From Branchiostoma floridae (lineage: Eukaryota > Chordata > Leptocardii > Amphioxiformes > Branchiostomatidae): a DNA stretch of 64,000 bases. Below the pieces are notes generated by a model. It had not been told where the DNA came from. It did not search any database and saw only the letters and a list, made by a program, of their open reading frames with translations. This document shows, piece after piece, positions 46,701-61,700 of the stretch; position 1 is the first letter of the stretch; each line of letters starts with the position of its first letter. The position numbers were made by a program, and so were the translations under genes. Location: NCBI RefSeq assembly GCF_000003815.2, contig NW_023365722.1:163537-227536 (forward strand), written 5' to 3'.

Positions 46701-49700
46701 ATAATTAGAGCATCATGCAAAATGGAAACGTATGACTGAAAGAAACCGACAAAACACACAGGGATTGAAAAAAAAGCTCGTTATTTTAGCGATCCGTCAA
46801 ATTTGAGAAGAAAGCAAATACACTGCTTAAGTGAAATGAGGATTTACAAATGTCGCGCGATCGTCGTCGTATGCGTGATTTTCCAGCGAGGTTATGACAA
46901 AACCGTTGACAAGAATTTAGGACAACCGTCACAAGACGTTTTTACGACACAACCAAGAATGTCCTTATTTTTGCTGCCGTTAGTTCAAACTTATCAAAAG
47001 ACAAATGAGACAATAGGGGGCTTTAAGGCATTACAGTCATGCTGCCATACTCTATGGCCATACCTGGGTATTCAGGTGACAATGACATCAGGATATGACG
47101 TCAGCCGGATATGACTTCGCAACATTACTACTGACCTATTCACAACGTGTAATGTTTGTTGCCTTCGTCATACACAAAATATCATACGAAATGATAGAAT
47201 TTCCCAAAGTTTATTTGTTTATTACTATAAACACACCTGACATGCTTCCGAGAGATTCTATGGGCCATATAAAGAAACCGCATTTCAAATATCAAAGTAC
47301 GCGAACAGAGTCATACAAAACATGTACCGATTGAGTAAGACTATTTATTATGTCTCTACATTAATTCCATATTACATATGTTTTTCGAAAAAGAATCGTA
47401 AACTATTTATGCATGTTATCTTTGGTTTGTTTTTGTTTTCGTAGCGAGGTCATTACGCAAATTTACCTACTTTGTTTATTGACGTTTGCGAGCTCAAAGT
47501 GTTTGTACTGCATACCCGTCAAACCGCCTTATGGCGTAACACACCAGGTTTGTACTGAAGACTACAAGCTGCATATCCGGACAGACATTTATTTTTGACA
47601 CTCACACAGGGAAGGACTCCTACTATTTTCGATATATAAGTGTGGTGGGTTCTTTAAATGCTCGAGGCGTGGGTCCCTTCAAACACGTGCACGGGGCCTC
47701 TTTTAAACGTCCTTTCCGAGAGACGACTTAGGACTAACCTAGGATCCACCAAATCTTTCTACGTGTGTACAGGGATCGTAGAATTCGGCAAAAAAAATCG
47801 AGAAATTGACCAGGGAAGTCTACGCTTAGGTTCATGCGCGACTGGCCAACTCATCTGGTAGCAAAACTATAGTAGCAAATTATTCTCCCTACAATGATCA
47901 GCGTAGTCAGTCTGGTAGAGACTATCTAGCCCTGACCGCACGCAGATACTAAATTTCACCTACAGCTGTGAGTGAGGTGAAGAAACTCGTGCGTAAAGTG
48001 GTTTTCCTACGGGCACAACTTCAACGGTGCATACCAGGGGCTTAGAACCAAGGACTTTTAGAGCCTGGGCCAACATTCTACCATTATGTCAATGTCACGC
48101 GGACGCCACGAATGACTAGCCTGTACCAGGCCTTTCTACGGAGGTGCGGGGATCGGAGAATTCGGCAAACAATCGGGAAATTGACCAGGGGAGTCAGTCC
48201 ACGCTTAGGTTCATGTTCCCTCTCCGGAGCGCGGCCGGCCAACCGCTCTGATAGCAAATCTCCTATGACAATTTTTTTCTCCCTATAATACTATTATCAA
48301 TAGCCAGCATGGTAGAGACTAAGAAATCACGCCATGGCGCCGTGCATGGAGTATTGTTTAGCCCGTCTGTGGCGTAAGACCAGGGATTTTCATTTCTAAA
48401 AAAAGAGAAGTGCTGTAATCCGAAGAGACGGGCTCTAACAAAGTAGCCACAGGACCGTCTAGTCACGCACGGTGACAAGCCAGTCTGCTTACAGCACGCA
48501 CGTGCAAATGTTGTATCTCACTTCACTTGTGGCATCGGTGCGGCACTGCGGAGTTCGTTCAAAGCGGCACTGTTGTTGTATTTCTCTGATTTGTTTTTAT
48601 AATTTTGATATTGCGTAATACGTAAAAGTATGACTAAGAAGACAACAAAATACTAAGTACATGTACACAAAACGCAAGAAATTTCCTTCTTTATCTCAGA
48701 AACTCGTTGAATAATTTCGAACCCCGCAGTGTCGTACCGGTGCCGCAAGTGCAGTGAGATACCATCTATTACGATCCTCTGGCTCAAAGCAAATGTTGTA
48801 ACGTAAAATCATTTCTTTATAACTTCGAATCGTACAGTACTAAAGAATGCCGTTTGTAAGAGAAATAGGGAGGTAAGAAAACGAACCGTTTTGCTTTCTA
48901 ATTTCTGCTTTGAGATAACGTCTAGAGGAACTGTTACGATCTTGTTTGCGACCTTGTTGGAACGGTCGTGAAAATGTCTACGAGTTGTCGCAAATCCTTG
49001 CCAGTGGTTAGTGCTGAAAAGCGTACGACAAAAAATGAATACGACAAATATCGTTTGTGTCAGTAACAAAATATGCAGACGGGAAAACAATTTGTGCCAA
49101 TTTAGCGAAAGTCGGTAAGATATTTTCCAACACTTTTCACACTGTGACACTCTCTAATTAAACATTCCGTCTGTATCATTAAAAACGTGAGTCGCCCACC
49201 ACCAGACTTTTCCTCAACCCCGCAAATCTCATAAAAATGTCCTCCTCCTGAATAATGGGATCGCCCAAATCATTTCTCTTTCCATAAACATGTAACGTGA
49301 TCATGTGTTGGGATAATGCCGCCTTCCTTTCGTCACGCAAGGCTCATTTATCGAGTGGTGTACTTGTTTTTACTCAAGTCTGTCAAAGAACCCACTTACA
49401 CTAATAGAGAGGGAACCGCCCATGCTTGCGAAGGTCTGTAGTTAGGCCATGTTGATTTGATTGTATGGATGTGGCATCTACTGGGGATCCAAAAGGTGAA
49501 GCGAGCATGCAAATAAAAAAAAGGTAACAAAAATAGGTGGCTTCTTTATGAAATCTAAATAGTCAGGAAGGTTGAACAAATGACTGAACACATAAAATAT
49601 TGTATACCAAACAATAGGTTCTTCATTTTTGTTCTTTCATACATTTTCTTAAAGTCTATGCTGTAAAAAGCGGAGTTTTTGATAAAGCTAACAAGACAGG

Positions 49701-52700
49701 CTTCCAGGTCAAAGCTAGCTATAGGTACACCAATTTTTGCATTTTTACTTCAATTAAATGTACGTGGTACACAGATCAGCATGTTTCTGTACTGTTTTAG
49801 TAGCGGGTATATTTTACAGGCACGTCATCGGACCATTGTAAGTTCCTTCCGAAAGTGCAGACCCAACCGAAATACTCTACTTAAGATTGAACCGTATACG
49901 TAGTGCTCAACTGTGAGGCTGCAACCAGTACTAGTTGAGCCAGAGGGACATCCATCAAGTAAAAGATAATCCCTCAGTCTTGGCATCTATTTACATATTA
50001 CGTGGCCACCTTTAGAGGCAATTCTGTAGCTTTGTACAATCTTCTATGTGTAAAGCTGGGCTTTGTGTCTAACATGGCGCTAGACAAAGGGAAACAACAA
50101 ACATTCAAACACCATAGAGGCAGACCGCACTGTAAACATGCACGGTTTACCAACCAGAGTAGACGAGCAAACAAAGCATCATGGGAAAGATGACACAGGC
50201 GTCCTAAAACAAACATGGCCGCCAAGGAATTAGGAGACTCTCTAAATAAAACCTCTTTTATCTGAATAAAACCTCCATTAAAACCGATGGAAATTTACTG
50301 GATTTCTCGGATTTTAAAGACTTTACTGAGTTGAGGTAAACATCAGGAGCTTCATAATTGGCCGGTCTGTTCTTGGAACGGTTTTGTGGCGCTGATATAT
50401 TGACTGAACTACAATGGCTTCTAATTCCTTCTGCACACAAGTCTTTCAAGAGTTTTCAATAAACACTGAATGAATACTCTAAAAGCAGTGGTGAAGATTT
50501 GACTGTTTTAGCGTCTTTTTTTGCGTTTTTATCGAGCCTTCCTTATTGTCTGGCAAGACAAACTACTTCAAAAGTCCATTGATAAAATTGAGCAAGGCGT
50601 CTGAAGCTACCCTGAGACTAACCTCCACTTGGAGACTATAGAATTCTTTTTTTTCTTTCACAAGACAAGAACAACAGCCAAAAGAACTGTAAAGTAATAC
50701 ACGAAGTTAAACAAAAAAAAGGATGTCAGGAAAAGTTACAAGTCTCAATGGAAAATTCTGAAATGTATACAAAGACAATTCTCTCCAAGCAGAGGTTAGT
50801 ATTATAAATTCGTGACTTTTTTCTGATTGTCAATTACTTGAACTTTAAGGAAGCGAGAAAATTCCAAAAAAAGTTAAAGAGAAGACACCGACATATTTAA
50901 CCCTCCTCCTCTGTCATGGTCCGTCCCTTACGATGACTCAAACACAGACACGGTCCGTTAATTTCCTGATCCCGTGAACAAATATTTGTTGATCCCCGTG
51001 GATGTGCCGGCGCGCTCAACGTGTAAACAACTTTTTTAGGGGCAATTTCTATGATCTAAGCAGAGGTTAGTGGGAGGAAGGTGAAGATTCTGGCTGCTTG
51101 GCGGAAGATCTGCCCAAGGCTATGGAGGGTGGGGACGGATGGAGGAAGAGAGTCATGTCCATCCGTGCAACCAGCACGCCCGGATGATGATGATGAGTGG
51201 GAGGAAAGATTGTTAGTTTCCAAGCAGACGTGTCAGCTGAATGACGAAAAAGAAGAAGTTGGCCCAATAGGGTCAAATTAGTTGCCATGGGATCTGTCAG
51301 TCTTTTGCAGTACATCCGGCAGGACAGTTCAGTCCTAGGGCAGTAACTTCTACTAGACTTTATCCCTAACTTGGTAGTCCCCTATTACTATTTTGCCAGG
51401 TGCGAGTCTGGTAGAGACCAAAAGTTTGTTTATTATTTTTCCCTTCTTTCATCAGCAACCCCCTCGCAATAAAATGTCATAATCTTCCCCACAAAAGTCT
51501 GCTTTGAGAGTAGTCTGAAGTCAACACGGCCCAGCGCATGTCTGGAGGTTAATGTTGTTGTTGTTTGTTGTCTCGCACATCGCTGTTAGTCAAATATCTG
51601 TCAGTACGCTCATTCATTTTAGAGTCCATATCGGTTATGTGTTATGTGTGTTTGTCGTTGGTCAACTTTCAAACGGTAAACTGTCAACTGGCGGGGTTAA
51701 GGATTGTCTGGGAATCGAGTCTTTTAAAAATATATTTTTGAATATTCTAAGTTACCCAGGCAATGTTATCAAAATTGTGCACCACATATAACATGCTTAC
51801 CTCGATTGTGTAGTATTGGTTGCATATTTCACGTTTAGTTGCTTCTTGGCTGTTCAGTGTAACGTATGTTATCATCATATTGCGTTAGGTGAACCCTTTT
51901 GCTCATACAACTTACAGAAAGTGATTTGTGGTTTCTGAAATAAGTACACACCATTCGCTTGCTCAGGAAAGGACTTAATTGAATGTCGAACAAACATCTT
52001 TTAATTCCAAAAATAATCGCCCTGTGGGTCAGCAAAATTCCTGAATAATAAAGATACAAACTGTAAACTGGAAGACGACAGGGGGAAATGCTTCAGGCAA
52101 CGTTTATGTAAATGCAGAAAAAATATTCCAAATAGTTTTGTGAATAAGAAATCCACTGCACCACTTCGTTCACTATGGTTGGCTTCACATGAAACGAAAA
52201 TTAGAATTCAATGACTCCGTATCTGCACATCACCATGTATATGTAAGATTATTCAGTCGGTAAAACCAAACTGGATTGCGCCTGTAAGTACCGCTTTGCG
52301 AATGGCAATCGTCGGAGCTAGACGTCAACTAGTTTCCAAACGTGAGCCAATACAAATGTATAGGCCCTAACGGGCATGAACAAGGTACTGTTGATTCTGC
52401 AAGAATTAATATGTCGGTTTCAAGTACAACTCGCAAAGTACTTAATCTCAGAATCTAACCAAAATAACCGTTTTTACTTAAGTGCTGGTTTAAAATGTGA
52501 CAAAAGTGGCTCCTCTCTCCTAACCAAATTGTCCCCCTCCCCAGCCCTAATGAAAACAAACAATACCCGCCTATAAGGACGGCGGATTACAAGCAAAGAT
52601 TGTGTTCCCCGGAAGAGATTGGTGTGTAATCTGAATCCTCTGAAGCAAGAAAACCCTACAAGAACCCAGAATTGCCCTGATTATGTTTCCTTATTGTTTG

Positions 52701-55700
52701 GACTCAGTATACAAGGCACGATAACTTAATCTGTGACCTCATTACTGTTGGGTTCAGGATTTTTGTTGTTCCTAAAATCCAGTCTTGCACAGGGGAAAAT
52801 TAGTTCAATCAACGTGTAAAGCTTCTACCTTTGGTATAAGAACGAAAATAAGTGCCCTTATTAAGATCTTATACGCATGGCTGAAACTTCTATCTTTCCA
52901 AAAGGATTCAAGACAAAATTTAGTAGTGGTCAACACAGAGGAAAAAGGCCAAATTTGGATGAATAAATCGCCTGTCAGTTGAGTACATGTACAGACTGTA
53001 AGAATTACGCCTCACTCCAGACATCGATAAACATGTTCAAGGAATTAATAGGCGTTATATATACATGATAAAATTCATCAGCTGTTGATAAGAACAAATT
53101 TCTTTGATGAAAAAACGTTTTTGTATCAACGAAAAACAAAGTAATGAGAGGTAAATGATGCAATTGTACTTTGAAGTGTGCTTGTGTGAATTGCTAGCTC
53201 GGCGGCTGTCGCCATCGGTATTGTCATAGAGTGAACTAGGCTAACAAAAATCTCACTGCACTTGGGGCACGCTTGCGTCACTGTGGGGTTTGAAAGCTAC
53301 TCAGCGAATTTCAGAGATAAAGAACAAATTTCTTACTTTTTGTTTACTGTATTTTGTCGTCTTCTAAGTCATTCTTTTAAGTATCACGCTATATAAAAAA
53401 AATCGAAAAAAATAACACAATCTTTATTGACACGTAAAAAGTACAGCGACTTTCGACAAAACAGTAACGCAGTGAACGAATCCCGCAGTGACGCAAGCTT
53501 GATGCAAGTGCTCCGAGAGTTCTTCATTCCATTGTTGTAATGTTCGCAAGTGTTCTTTACTTTATGACCCCTTTGAAAACGCCCCCTCTTTTCACAGTTA
53601 TGTTTTAAGTGACCCCCCGTGATTTGTCGCCTCACGCCCCTTTATTATGGCGCCTTTCAGAGCTGAATTAGTGTTATTTAGCGGTATTATTGAGTTCTGT
53701 GTCCACGCCTTCTCTCCATAACTACATGACATGTACGTGCTAAAGGCAAATACACCTGCGTTAGTATCATCTGTTTATCTTTTACAATGAACGAGTCAAG
53801 TACTACGAGCCAAGATGGTCTACAAGTGGATGTACTAGTATATGTAAGGATCTGGCCAGTTTTCAGTGTCATGCGCCTAAATTTGCTACTCTCCAAGCAG
53901 AGGTTGGTGGGGAAAATCGTGACCTTTTCCTTATATGGTGGGAAGGGTTGTCGTAAGAAATACGGCATAAAAGAAAAGGGTCGCGATTTTACCCACCAAC
54001 CTCTGCTTGGAGAGTATGATTTTGTGACAAAAACCAGCCCCACCGTTAGAAACACAATGTACAATACTTGAGAAGAGTGACATTTTGCAATTGTGAGTAA
54101 AAAATGCGACAATTAGCGGGGCTCTTACATCTGCTTGGAAGATAGGACCAAGAAAAAACTGCAAACCAACGACGTTACTTTTCTTGATTAAACGGAAGAA
54201 AAAAAGACAGTAACATGTAGCTAGCCAGTTCTGAGTTCAGAGAAAACTACGTGTATTGCATACTGTCTACTTTCATAATTAAAGAACGAAAGAACGAAAA
54301 AGAAGAACTTTCACAATGATGGGATGAAAATTCTTTAATCTTTCCTCGCCAAATTTCCTCAGGTCCCCTTGGTGATGTCGACAAGTCTTTAAGGGTGTAG
54401 GATGTCTTGAGTCATTAGTATGGACGCGTTAGGAATTTCTCATTTCTTCTGAAGGGGAAAATTGAGTTAGTTCTGGAGTTGTGAAGTCCTGGAGTCCAGA
54501 CAGGCCTTTTCCTGTACCCGCTTGTAGATCAAACGATTAGTGCGTGATCTGAATGTTTTAGCCATTCACTCTTACAAGTGCGTATGTTCAAGCACGTACT
54601 GGTTGCCATTTAAGGGTAAAGATTTAACCAGAGAAGAAGCATGTTTCTACTATGATCCATAAGTCTTGAAAAGAAAGTCACTTCTTGACTTTTGTAAGAT
54701 TACTTTTGCCAAGTCTTGATAGTTTTTGAAGGTTGACAGCATTAAGTTACCATGTTAACGAAGGCGAAGTTTCTACCTTCAAACACTGTCTTATTTGTCA
54801 AACAAGGCTCTTTAAAAAGCTCTTTAAAATCTTTTCTAATTTTTTATCACCTTACGTCTCCTGTGATGCTTCTTCAATGCTTAAACGCCATTCTACTACG
54901 CCGGCTAATTTAGCGCTTTGACATAGTTTGAGAAGTTGAGTGAATTTATGTAAGAAAGTAAATAAAAAAGAAACATATTTACTGTTGTATTTTCAGTTAT
55001 ATATTTTTATCAGTTGGGACCTATAAGCCTAAACGGAGGCCCTAGAAAGGCCTGCTAGAGGCTAATTAGAAAATACCATCGAAATAGTCCATAGTTAACT
55101 TGAATCATGTTTATTGCAGTATTTTCAGTCATACCCTTTTTCAATTGGGGCCTAATCCTAAACGGGACCTTAGGAGAGCATGGCCGAGGCTATCTGGAAA
55201 ATTTATGTACTGTAGCAATGGTCCATATAGTTCCTTTTTACTGACTCAGGAAGTAATCAGTGGTTCCAGCTCACCCCAGAGGCAGGGGTAATTTCGTACT
55301 CCGGTAATGACGCAATTATACACACGTTTCACGCGGCTTAACTTTCATCACGAACTAACCAAATATGACTCAGTTAAAGTAACCACTAACTGCGCAACTT
55401 CACACCTTCATCTGTTCAAACCCTTGTAGCGTGTAGAGGTACATAGATAGTACAACAAGTATATTTTTACCTTTGACGTACTCAAAAAACCTCCAAGAAC
55501 ACAGAGGCCCCATCTTTAGTCTCCAGATAGACGTGATAGCTGAATGACAAAAAGAGTCGGTAAAAATATGACAAATAAGCTGCCATGGGATTCCAGTCAG
55601 TCTTTTGTTGTCTATCCGACGGCAAGTCAGTTCACTCTTTGGGCAATAAACTCATACTAGGCTTTTATTCCTAACTGTCTAGACCCCTATTACTATTCGG

Positions 55701-58700
55701 CCAGGCGGGAGTCTGGTAGAAACAACCCAAACTTAAATCCCTTCCGAAAGACCTGTGCAGCCCAAACCACAAATGCCCTTCCCAGGGTTTGAACTGGCTT
55801 CTCCCAGTAACAAAGTTACGGCAAGTATCAGCTGAAGGCTACTACCAATTGAGCTAAAAGAAATACTTTTCTGCACTCTCTCATAACTCGAAACACTCAA
55901 CACTTGTAACACATTGTAGCCTATTATGGTGTTGTTAAGTGCCTGTACTCTTCCATACCAGGCTTATGTCAGATTGTTCAAAGTGTCCCGTCTCTGTCCC
56001 ACTAATGTTACCCCCGGGCGCTCGGCTATGTTACACCCTAATAGCTCCTTATTTCCCATGTCACGGGGATTAAGTTGTCAACGGAACTTCTCTGGACAAA
56101 ATTTACGGCGAAGAAATTAATAGTTTCGCTTGAAAGAGGAATGCGCGGACAGACAACTTGTCGTGGGCGAGCTTTTGTGGGCTCAAATCCAGCGAAGCGA
56201 TCTTCTTACTAATGCCAAAGGCTCCTGTTGGTTTGCAACCGTTTTTGGAGACTCCTCTACGCGAAAAAGACAGCAAAAAATGACAAAAATAGCGTAAGAA
56301 GCTACAACACAAGTTAGTCGGCCTTAAAAAAGTGTATTTTGACCAACAGTGAAAAAATACAAGTGGAGTCTAGAGACCTTTTTAGGCAAGCTTATAAGCT
56401 AACTCCTTTGTCAAATTCTTCAATTTTTTTCACTCGTGCTCTTATTCGGTAGCATATGGTACACATAATGTAGCTGTCAGGGGCTGATTGCCCCCCCCCC
56501 CCCCCATTACTAGTGGACGAGCTACAAGAAGCTGGGTTCATTCAGAGTTATTCAGTTCCCAAAAATTCTGATAGAGACTACAAAATGGTGCCAAGCTGTG
56601 CGCCATTGTCCTTCGCTGTCTGACACAGAAATTAGACCAAGGTTTTGCTCCCAACCGGCCACCAACACAAAGTTAGTTTAACGGCCGCTGTCTCCGGGCA
56701 TTGTCCGATAACAACCCCCTTTATGGGTCATTATCGCGAGTTTCACGGGGCTTAACTGGAATAATGACCACTTGTGAGGATGGAGGCACGTAATACACAA
56801 TCTGAAGACATCTTTTAGCTGCTATAAGTGAGCAAAAGTAGTAATAAGAGTGTCAGAACCTTTGTGATAAAGGATCTGTGAACGAGATGTTAAAACCAGA
56901 CGCTCTACTGCAGTACTAAGGAAAGCAGCAGGGGTGTAAAAAATCTGAAACTATCTTTGATAGACCAAGACCTAACCACACATTAAATTTGATGACAATC
57001 CATACATAGCTTCTTGAGTTATGCTCTTCAACCACACACATACAGACGCTACGGAAACATGTATGTTCTCGACGAAGGTAAAAATGATAGTACAACAAAA
57101 GATAATTTTAGAGGGATAATTTTTGAGCAGATTCCATTAAATATTTGAGCAATCTTGTCTTCATTAGAACGTAATTTCGTGACGCGAAACCCATTTGCGA
57201 CCATCTTTGTAAGATCTTCTTTTCCCATCCCAGGAAATTGTTTGTGACCTTTGGCCTGGTTGACAGTTGGACAGGTAATCCATTGTTTACGGACACAAAA
57301 TCACAACATGGCGGCGGAAATGCACACGGGAAACCGTACAGTCTGAAATGTTCTCAGGGCTGAATTTTGATGAGTTGTCTGGTTTCCGCTCGTATTCTTC
57401 TCGTCTTCAATCAATCAATCAATCAATCTATCAAAGAACTTTATTAGCGTATCTAACTTCATGTAACAAATTAACGTCATAATCAGTTTTCCTCAAAGTT
57501 ACGTCTTGGCAGTTTTTAGTGCAGTTAGTTCCTTACTGAGTTACTTCATTGATCCAAGGTATCTCTATAGGTCCTTGGTATTAGTATAATGGATATGTAG
57601 AGATATTCTTTTAATTTTCCCCTTTTCTTCACATATGTAAAATGTAAAAAAAATTGGCATTAAAAAGGGACACAGAAAAGAAGAGAAAATACGTCTAAAA
57701 TGAAAATTGACATCGAACTTTTTTACAGTTTTTTCTCATTTGTTCGCTTTCTTGTACATGGTGGTGTATTTCCACGAGTATCATGTGGCCGTACGATATT
57801 GGTTAGTATAACTATCGTATTCCATGCACAGTGACCAAAATTACCAAAAATATCGAGCCCAACCAGTGCACCTGTTCAAAGATCATTACAATAAAAGAAC
57901 ACGAGAAAAATTATCATAATCAGCCAGGATTAAAACAATTTATCCCCCGAAGCAGGAATTAGGTCTACGACACACAAACCGTCCACGGAAAAAAGTTAAG
58001 TCCACGGATTTAAATCTATTCAAGCGGAGGAAAACAATACCCGTAACTAATTACAACTTGTAATCCGTGTTGAATGTGAGATTTTTTTCCTCTCGCATTC
58101 TTGACAAGCCAAGCCGGGCTGTTACAGGTAAAGCCCTTGTTTATGAGAATGAAATACGACCCGATGTGGGATTTTCACACGATTATTGTCTTGCAGGTGG
58201 AAAAACGACTGAATTATAAACTTTCGGTCCGTTGTAGTGCATGGAATGGCTAAGATATAGCTGACGCGAGATCATGAAGTCACACGTCTGATTCCAGACG
58301 TTCCTAGCTGGACGTTAACGTTGTGCCATTGGGAAAAATACTACATGCATCTTTAATTCCTCGCTCAACATAGGTGTAAAGACGGGTGCCTAAATTATTT
58401 TGGGGAGGTGAAAGGTGGTAGACGGGGCGGAATTGGCCCCGCTGTCCAATACTGTGTCCTTACCGCCTCAAAAATGCTATGAAACTATGGGGCTAGCGTT
58501 TTTGATTTCAATATTTCAGTATGGGCCCAAACATATGCATATTCGATACGAATCTGACTTCCCCACGAATAAACCCTTCAATAAGCAGCTTGAAATTCAA
58601 AGTTCATGTTTGACATTATTTTATACTTATAACCCTAAAATATCAATAGAAAGGTATTGTATTTATCGCAATTGAAAACATAACAATAAAATATTCAAAC

Positions 58701-61700
58701 ACCCTCAGGGAAATTAAGCAAAAGACGATACTGTCAATATTATCATATACATCTGACTATCTTCATATTTCCATAACCTTGTTTCGTATACGTATACCTA
58801 TCTACACAAGTAATTCAGAGCATTTCTCTGATTGAATGTAAGATTGCAATATTTTCGTAGTGTAATATTAGATTGTATTAAACTACGAATTTCATATTGT
58901 GATATTTCGTCTTATATTTTATCTTCATATTTCCATAACCTTGTTTCGTATACGTATACGTATCTACACAAGTAATTCAGAGCATTTCTCTGATTGAATG
59001 TAAGATTGCAATATTTTCGTAGTGTAATATTAGATTGTATTAAACTACGAATTTCATATTGTGATATTTCGTCTTATATTTTCACTAATTTCATATTGTA
59101 ATATTGTCATAGCAAAATGTAGTGCTTTCCAAATAACATACAAGCGTGCCGCATTCTTGCTGTCATTAAGAAAACAGTTAGAATCTCCAACATAAAATAT
59201 ATTGTCCTTTCAAAGCTCCATAATTTCAAAAGGTGAATAGGTTTCGTGCACAATTGAACATATAACAGTGGTACAGTCACGCACAATGACTCAATTGAGT
59301 CAAAATAACGACATTTTGAATACGGGCTAGTCACTGGTCGCGTGGTGATGACGCATACGTTCAATTTGTCTTTAGATTTGACGTGTATCTACAATAATGA
59401 AAGATGCAGTAACGAAACCTTGACTCAAACTCTGTTGACGGAAAATAACATTTTAAACACAACTAGTCATCGGTTGCGTGGTGATGACGCATAACTTCCA
59501 TTGTTCTCAGCAAGGTTCGACGTTTGTCAATATTTTAGCAGTTGAGTTAATGACAACTTGTAATAAGTCAACAATACTTATATTGGTGGAAATAGAATCT
59601 GTATGGTGTTCACTCATATCAAAGAAAATATGTATAAATGTTTCACTTGCAAAAGTGTAAAAGTAAAAGTGTAAAAGTAAAAATGTAAAAGTGTCTCAAG
59701 ACATTCTGTTTGTCATTCTGCGTTTACTATTACAGGTATGACAGTAAGATAGCTATACTTTTGTTTAACGAAAACGATCTCCTTAAATCCCGCGGACGCT
59801 TAAAAATTATAACCTACCAACGATCCTAGATTCTCTACAAGATACTATGTAGTATAGGGTGAGACTATAACTGGTACTCGTCCAGTCTTTGGAAGAATGC
59901 CATGTACGTTCATCACTTCACGCGGTCACTTTCCCGATTCAGCCTACCCCCTCATGCATGTGAACCTTCTGTGAGGGTATATGTGTTAAGCGGAACTCGA
60001 ATGAGACGGCATTTTCACTTCTTTAGCCAAGGAACTCGAGACGTCAGCGGAAAAGAAAGGAGAGTTATTTTAAGTAGACGTTCAGAGTCATTAGTGATGG
60101 CGGTTCTTGGCGTGACAAGACAGAAGGCCTTGTATTTGGATCTTAGGACAGACATGATATTCCGTAGAGGTATACTATTACAGGTTGAACTGTAAGGTAG
60201 CTATACTTTTTTTGAACGAAAACGAATAAGATTTCCTTTAATCCTTCAGACGCTATCTTTCTGTCAGTCGTTTCGCCACAGAAACTTCAGGTTTCTAGTC
60301 GTTAACAGTGTTTTTTCCCTGGTAGACAGGTGTCTAAGATCCAAGCTGTTATCTTAGAAGACATCCTTCTTACCGTAAACGTATCACATCAAGGGCAGAG
60401 ACTTTAAAAACACTGTACACTTGTTAAAGGTCCAATACTTAGTACTCTTGTATCAGGTATCGTCTTCTTCCTTCTTAAAGGAAATATAAGAAGGGGATAG
60501 GCTACCGTCTGTCCTTGTTGTTAGAAGAAATGCCTCGTCGAATGTCTAAAAGGAAAAGAAAAAGAAAACCAACAAAGACGTTCGCACAGGTTCAAAGGGA
60601 AATGTCTATCTTGAATACGCCTTCCAGAAGCGAGAATAATGAAATCAGGTTGGTAGAATACTAGTAAAAACGTTAGCAGGTAAGATTTGCTGGTTATGTA
60701 AAAACAAAACCACCTCAATATCCTATGAGCGAAAAGACGTTTTAGGACATTAATGTGAGGCAATATGTATTCATTCGCTCTACGCAACGTAGTGTTCAAT
60801 CACAAACTGAGCGACTTCGCGACCTCAGCGTGATGGAAGTGTGCTGCTGAGCCCTTCCCTGCCCTGTGCTAATGTACCGCCTGCTTTATTTGTGGTCTCC
60901 GCTGACAGACAGACGGCAGAGAGTGTGTTGTGTGTGTCAGACTCTCCGGTTACGGTTACAAAGTACTCCACTGTGTGTTAGAGGGGTGGAAGACTTGTGA
61001 ACATAGAAATGAATAGAAGAAGAAAAAATATCTTAAAAAGTTTCAGCCAAAAATCAAGTCCTAGATTCGAGTCCACTAATATTTACTTGTGCCCTTAGGA
61101 AAGGCACTTAACACGACTTTCCTCGTTTCACTTAGGTGAAAATGAGTACCTAGCTAGTTAGAGCGTTCTTCCTCGGATAGGAGGTTAAAAGGAGGTCCAG
61201 TGTTTGGGGAGAGCCACAACTCGAGCACGTTAAAGAACTCACCACACTTATGAAAAAGAAGAGGGCTCCTTCCCGGTATGAGTATAGGATAAAGATAAAA
61301 ACTGAAAACAGCAATAGACCAAGACGACGAATAGGGTACAAGTAAAGTATGTGTGTCCAGACTATATGTCCGAATCATAATACCACTAAACAGGCCCTAG
61401 AGACATTTTTTGTTGAAGTATCTTCTCTTAGTACACCAGCTAGTATTACCACCTTTATCCGAAATAAAACACAGCATTTATCGTCTTACGTTACAAAGAA
61501 AAGAATGTTATCAGTGGCATACTTTACTCCTGTTCTTAAAGAACGACTTAGACAGGCGGTTCAAACACAAATGCCTTCCGCTCATGTAACACAATACAGC
61601 AAAATGTCAGACAAAATGTCTGGAGATTAGGGAAAGACTGTCAGGTGGAAAACTGTTCTTGCTTTATTTTTTTAAAGAACCATATTCGAACGTCAAAGAG

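Noticed and set aside
53687-54164. Overlapping 77-141 codon frames on both strands
   Set aside because: They cross the TIR element at 53887-54016. The inverted arms create mirror-image open frames.
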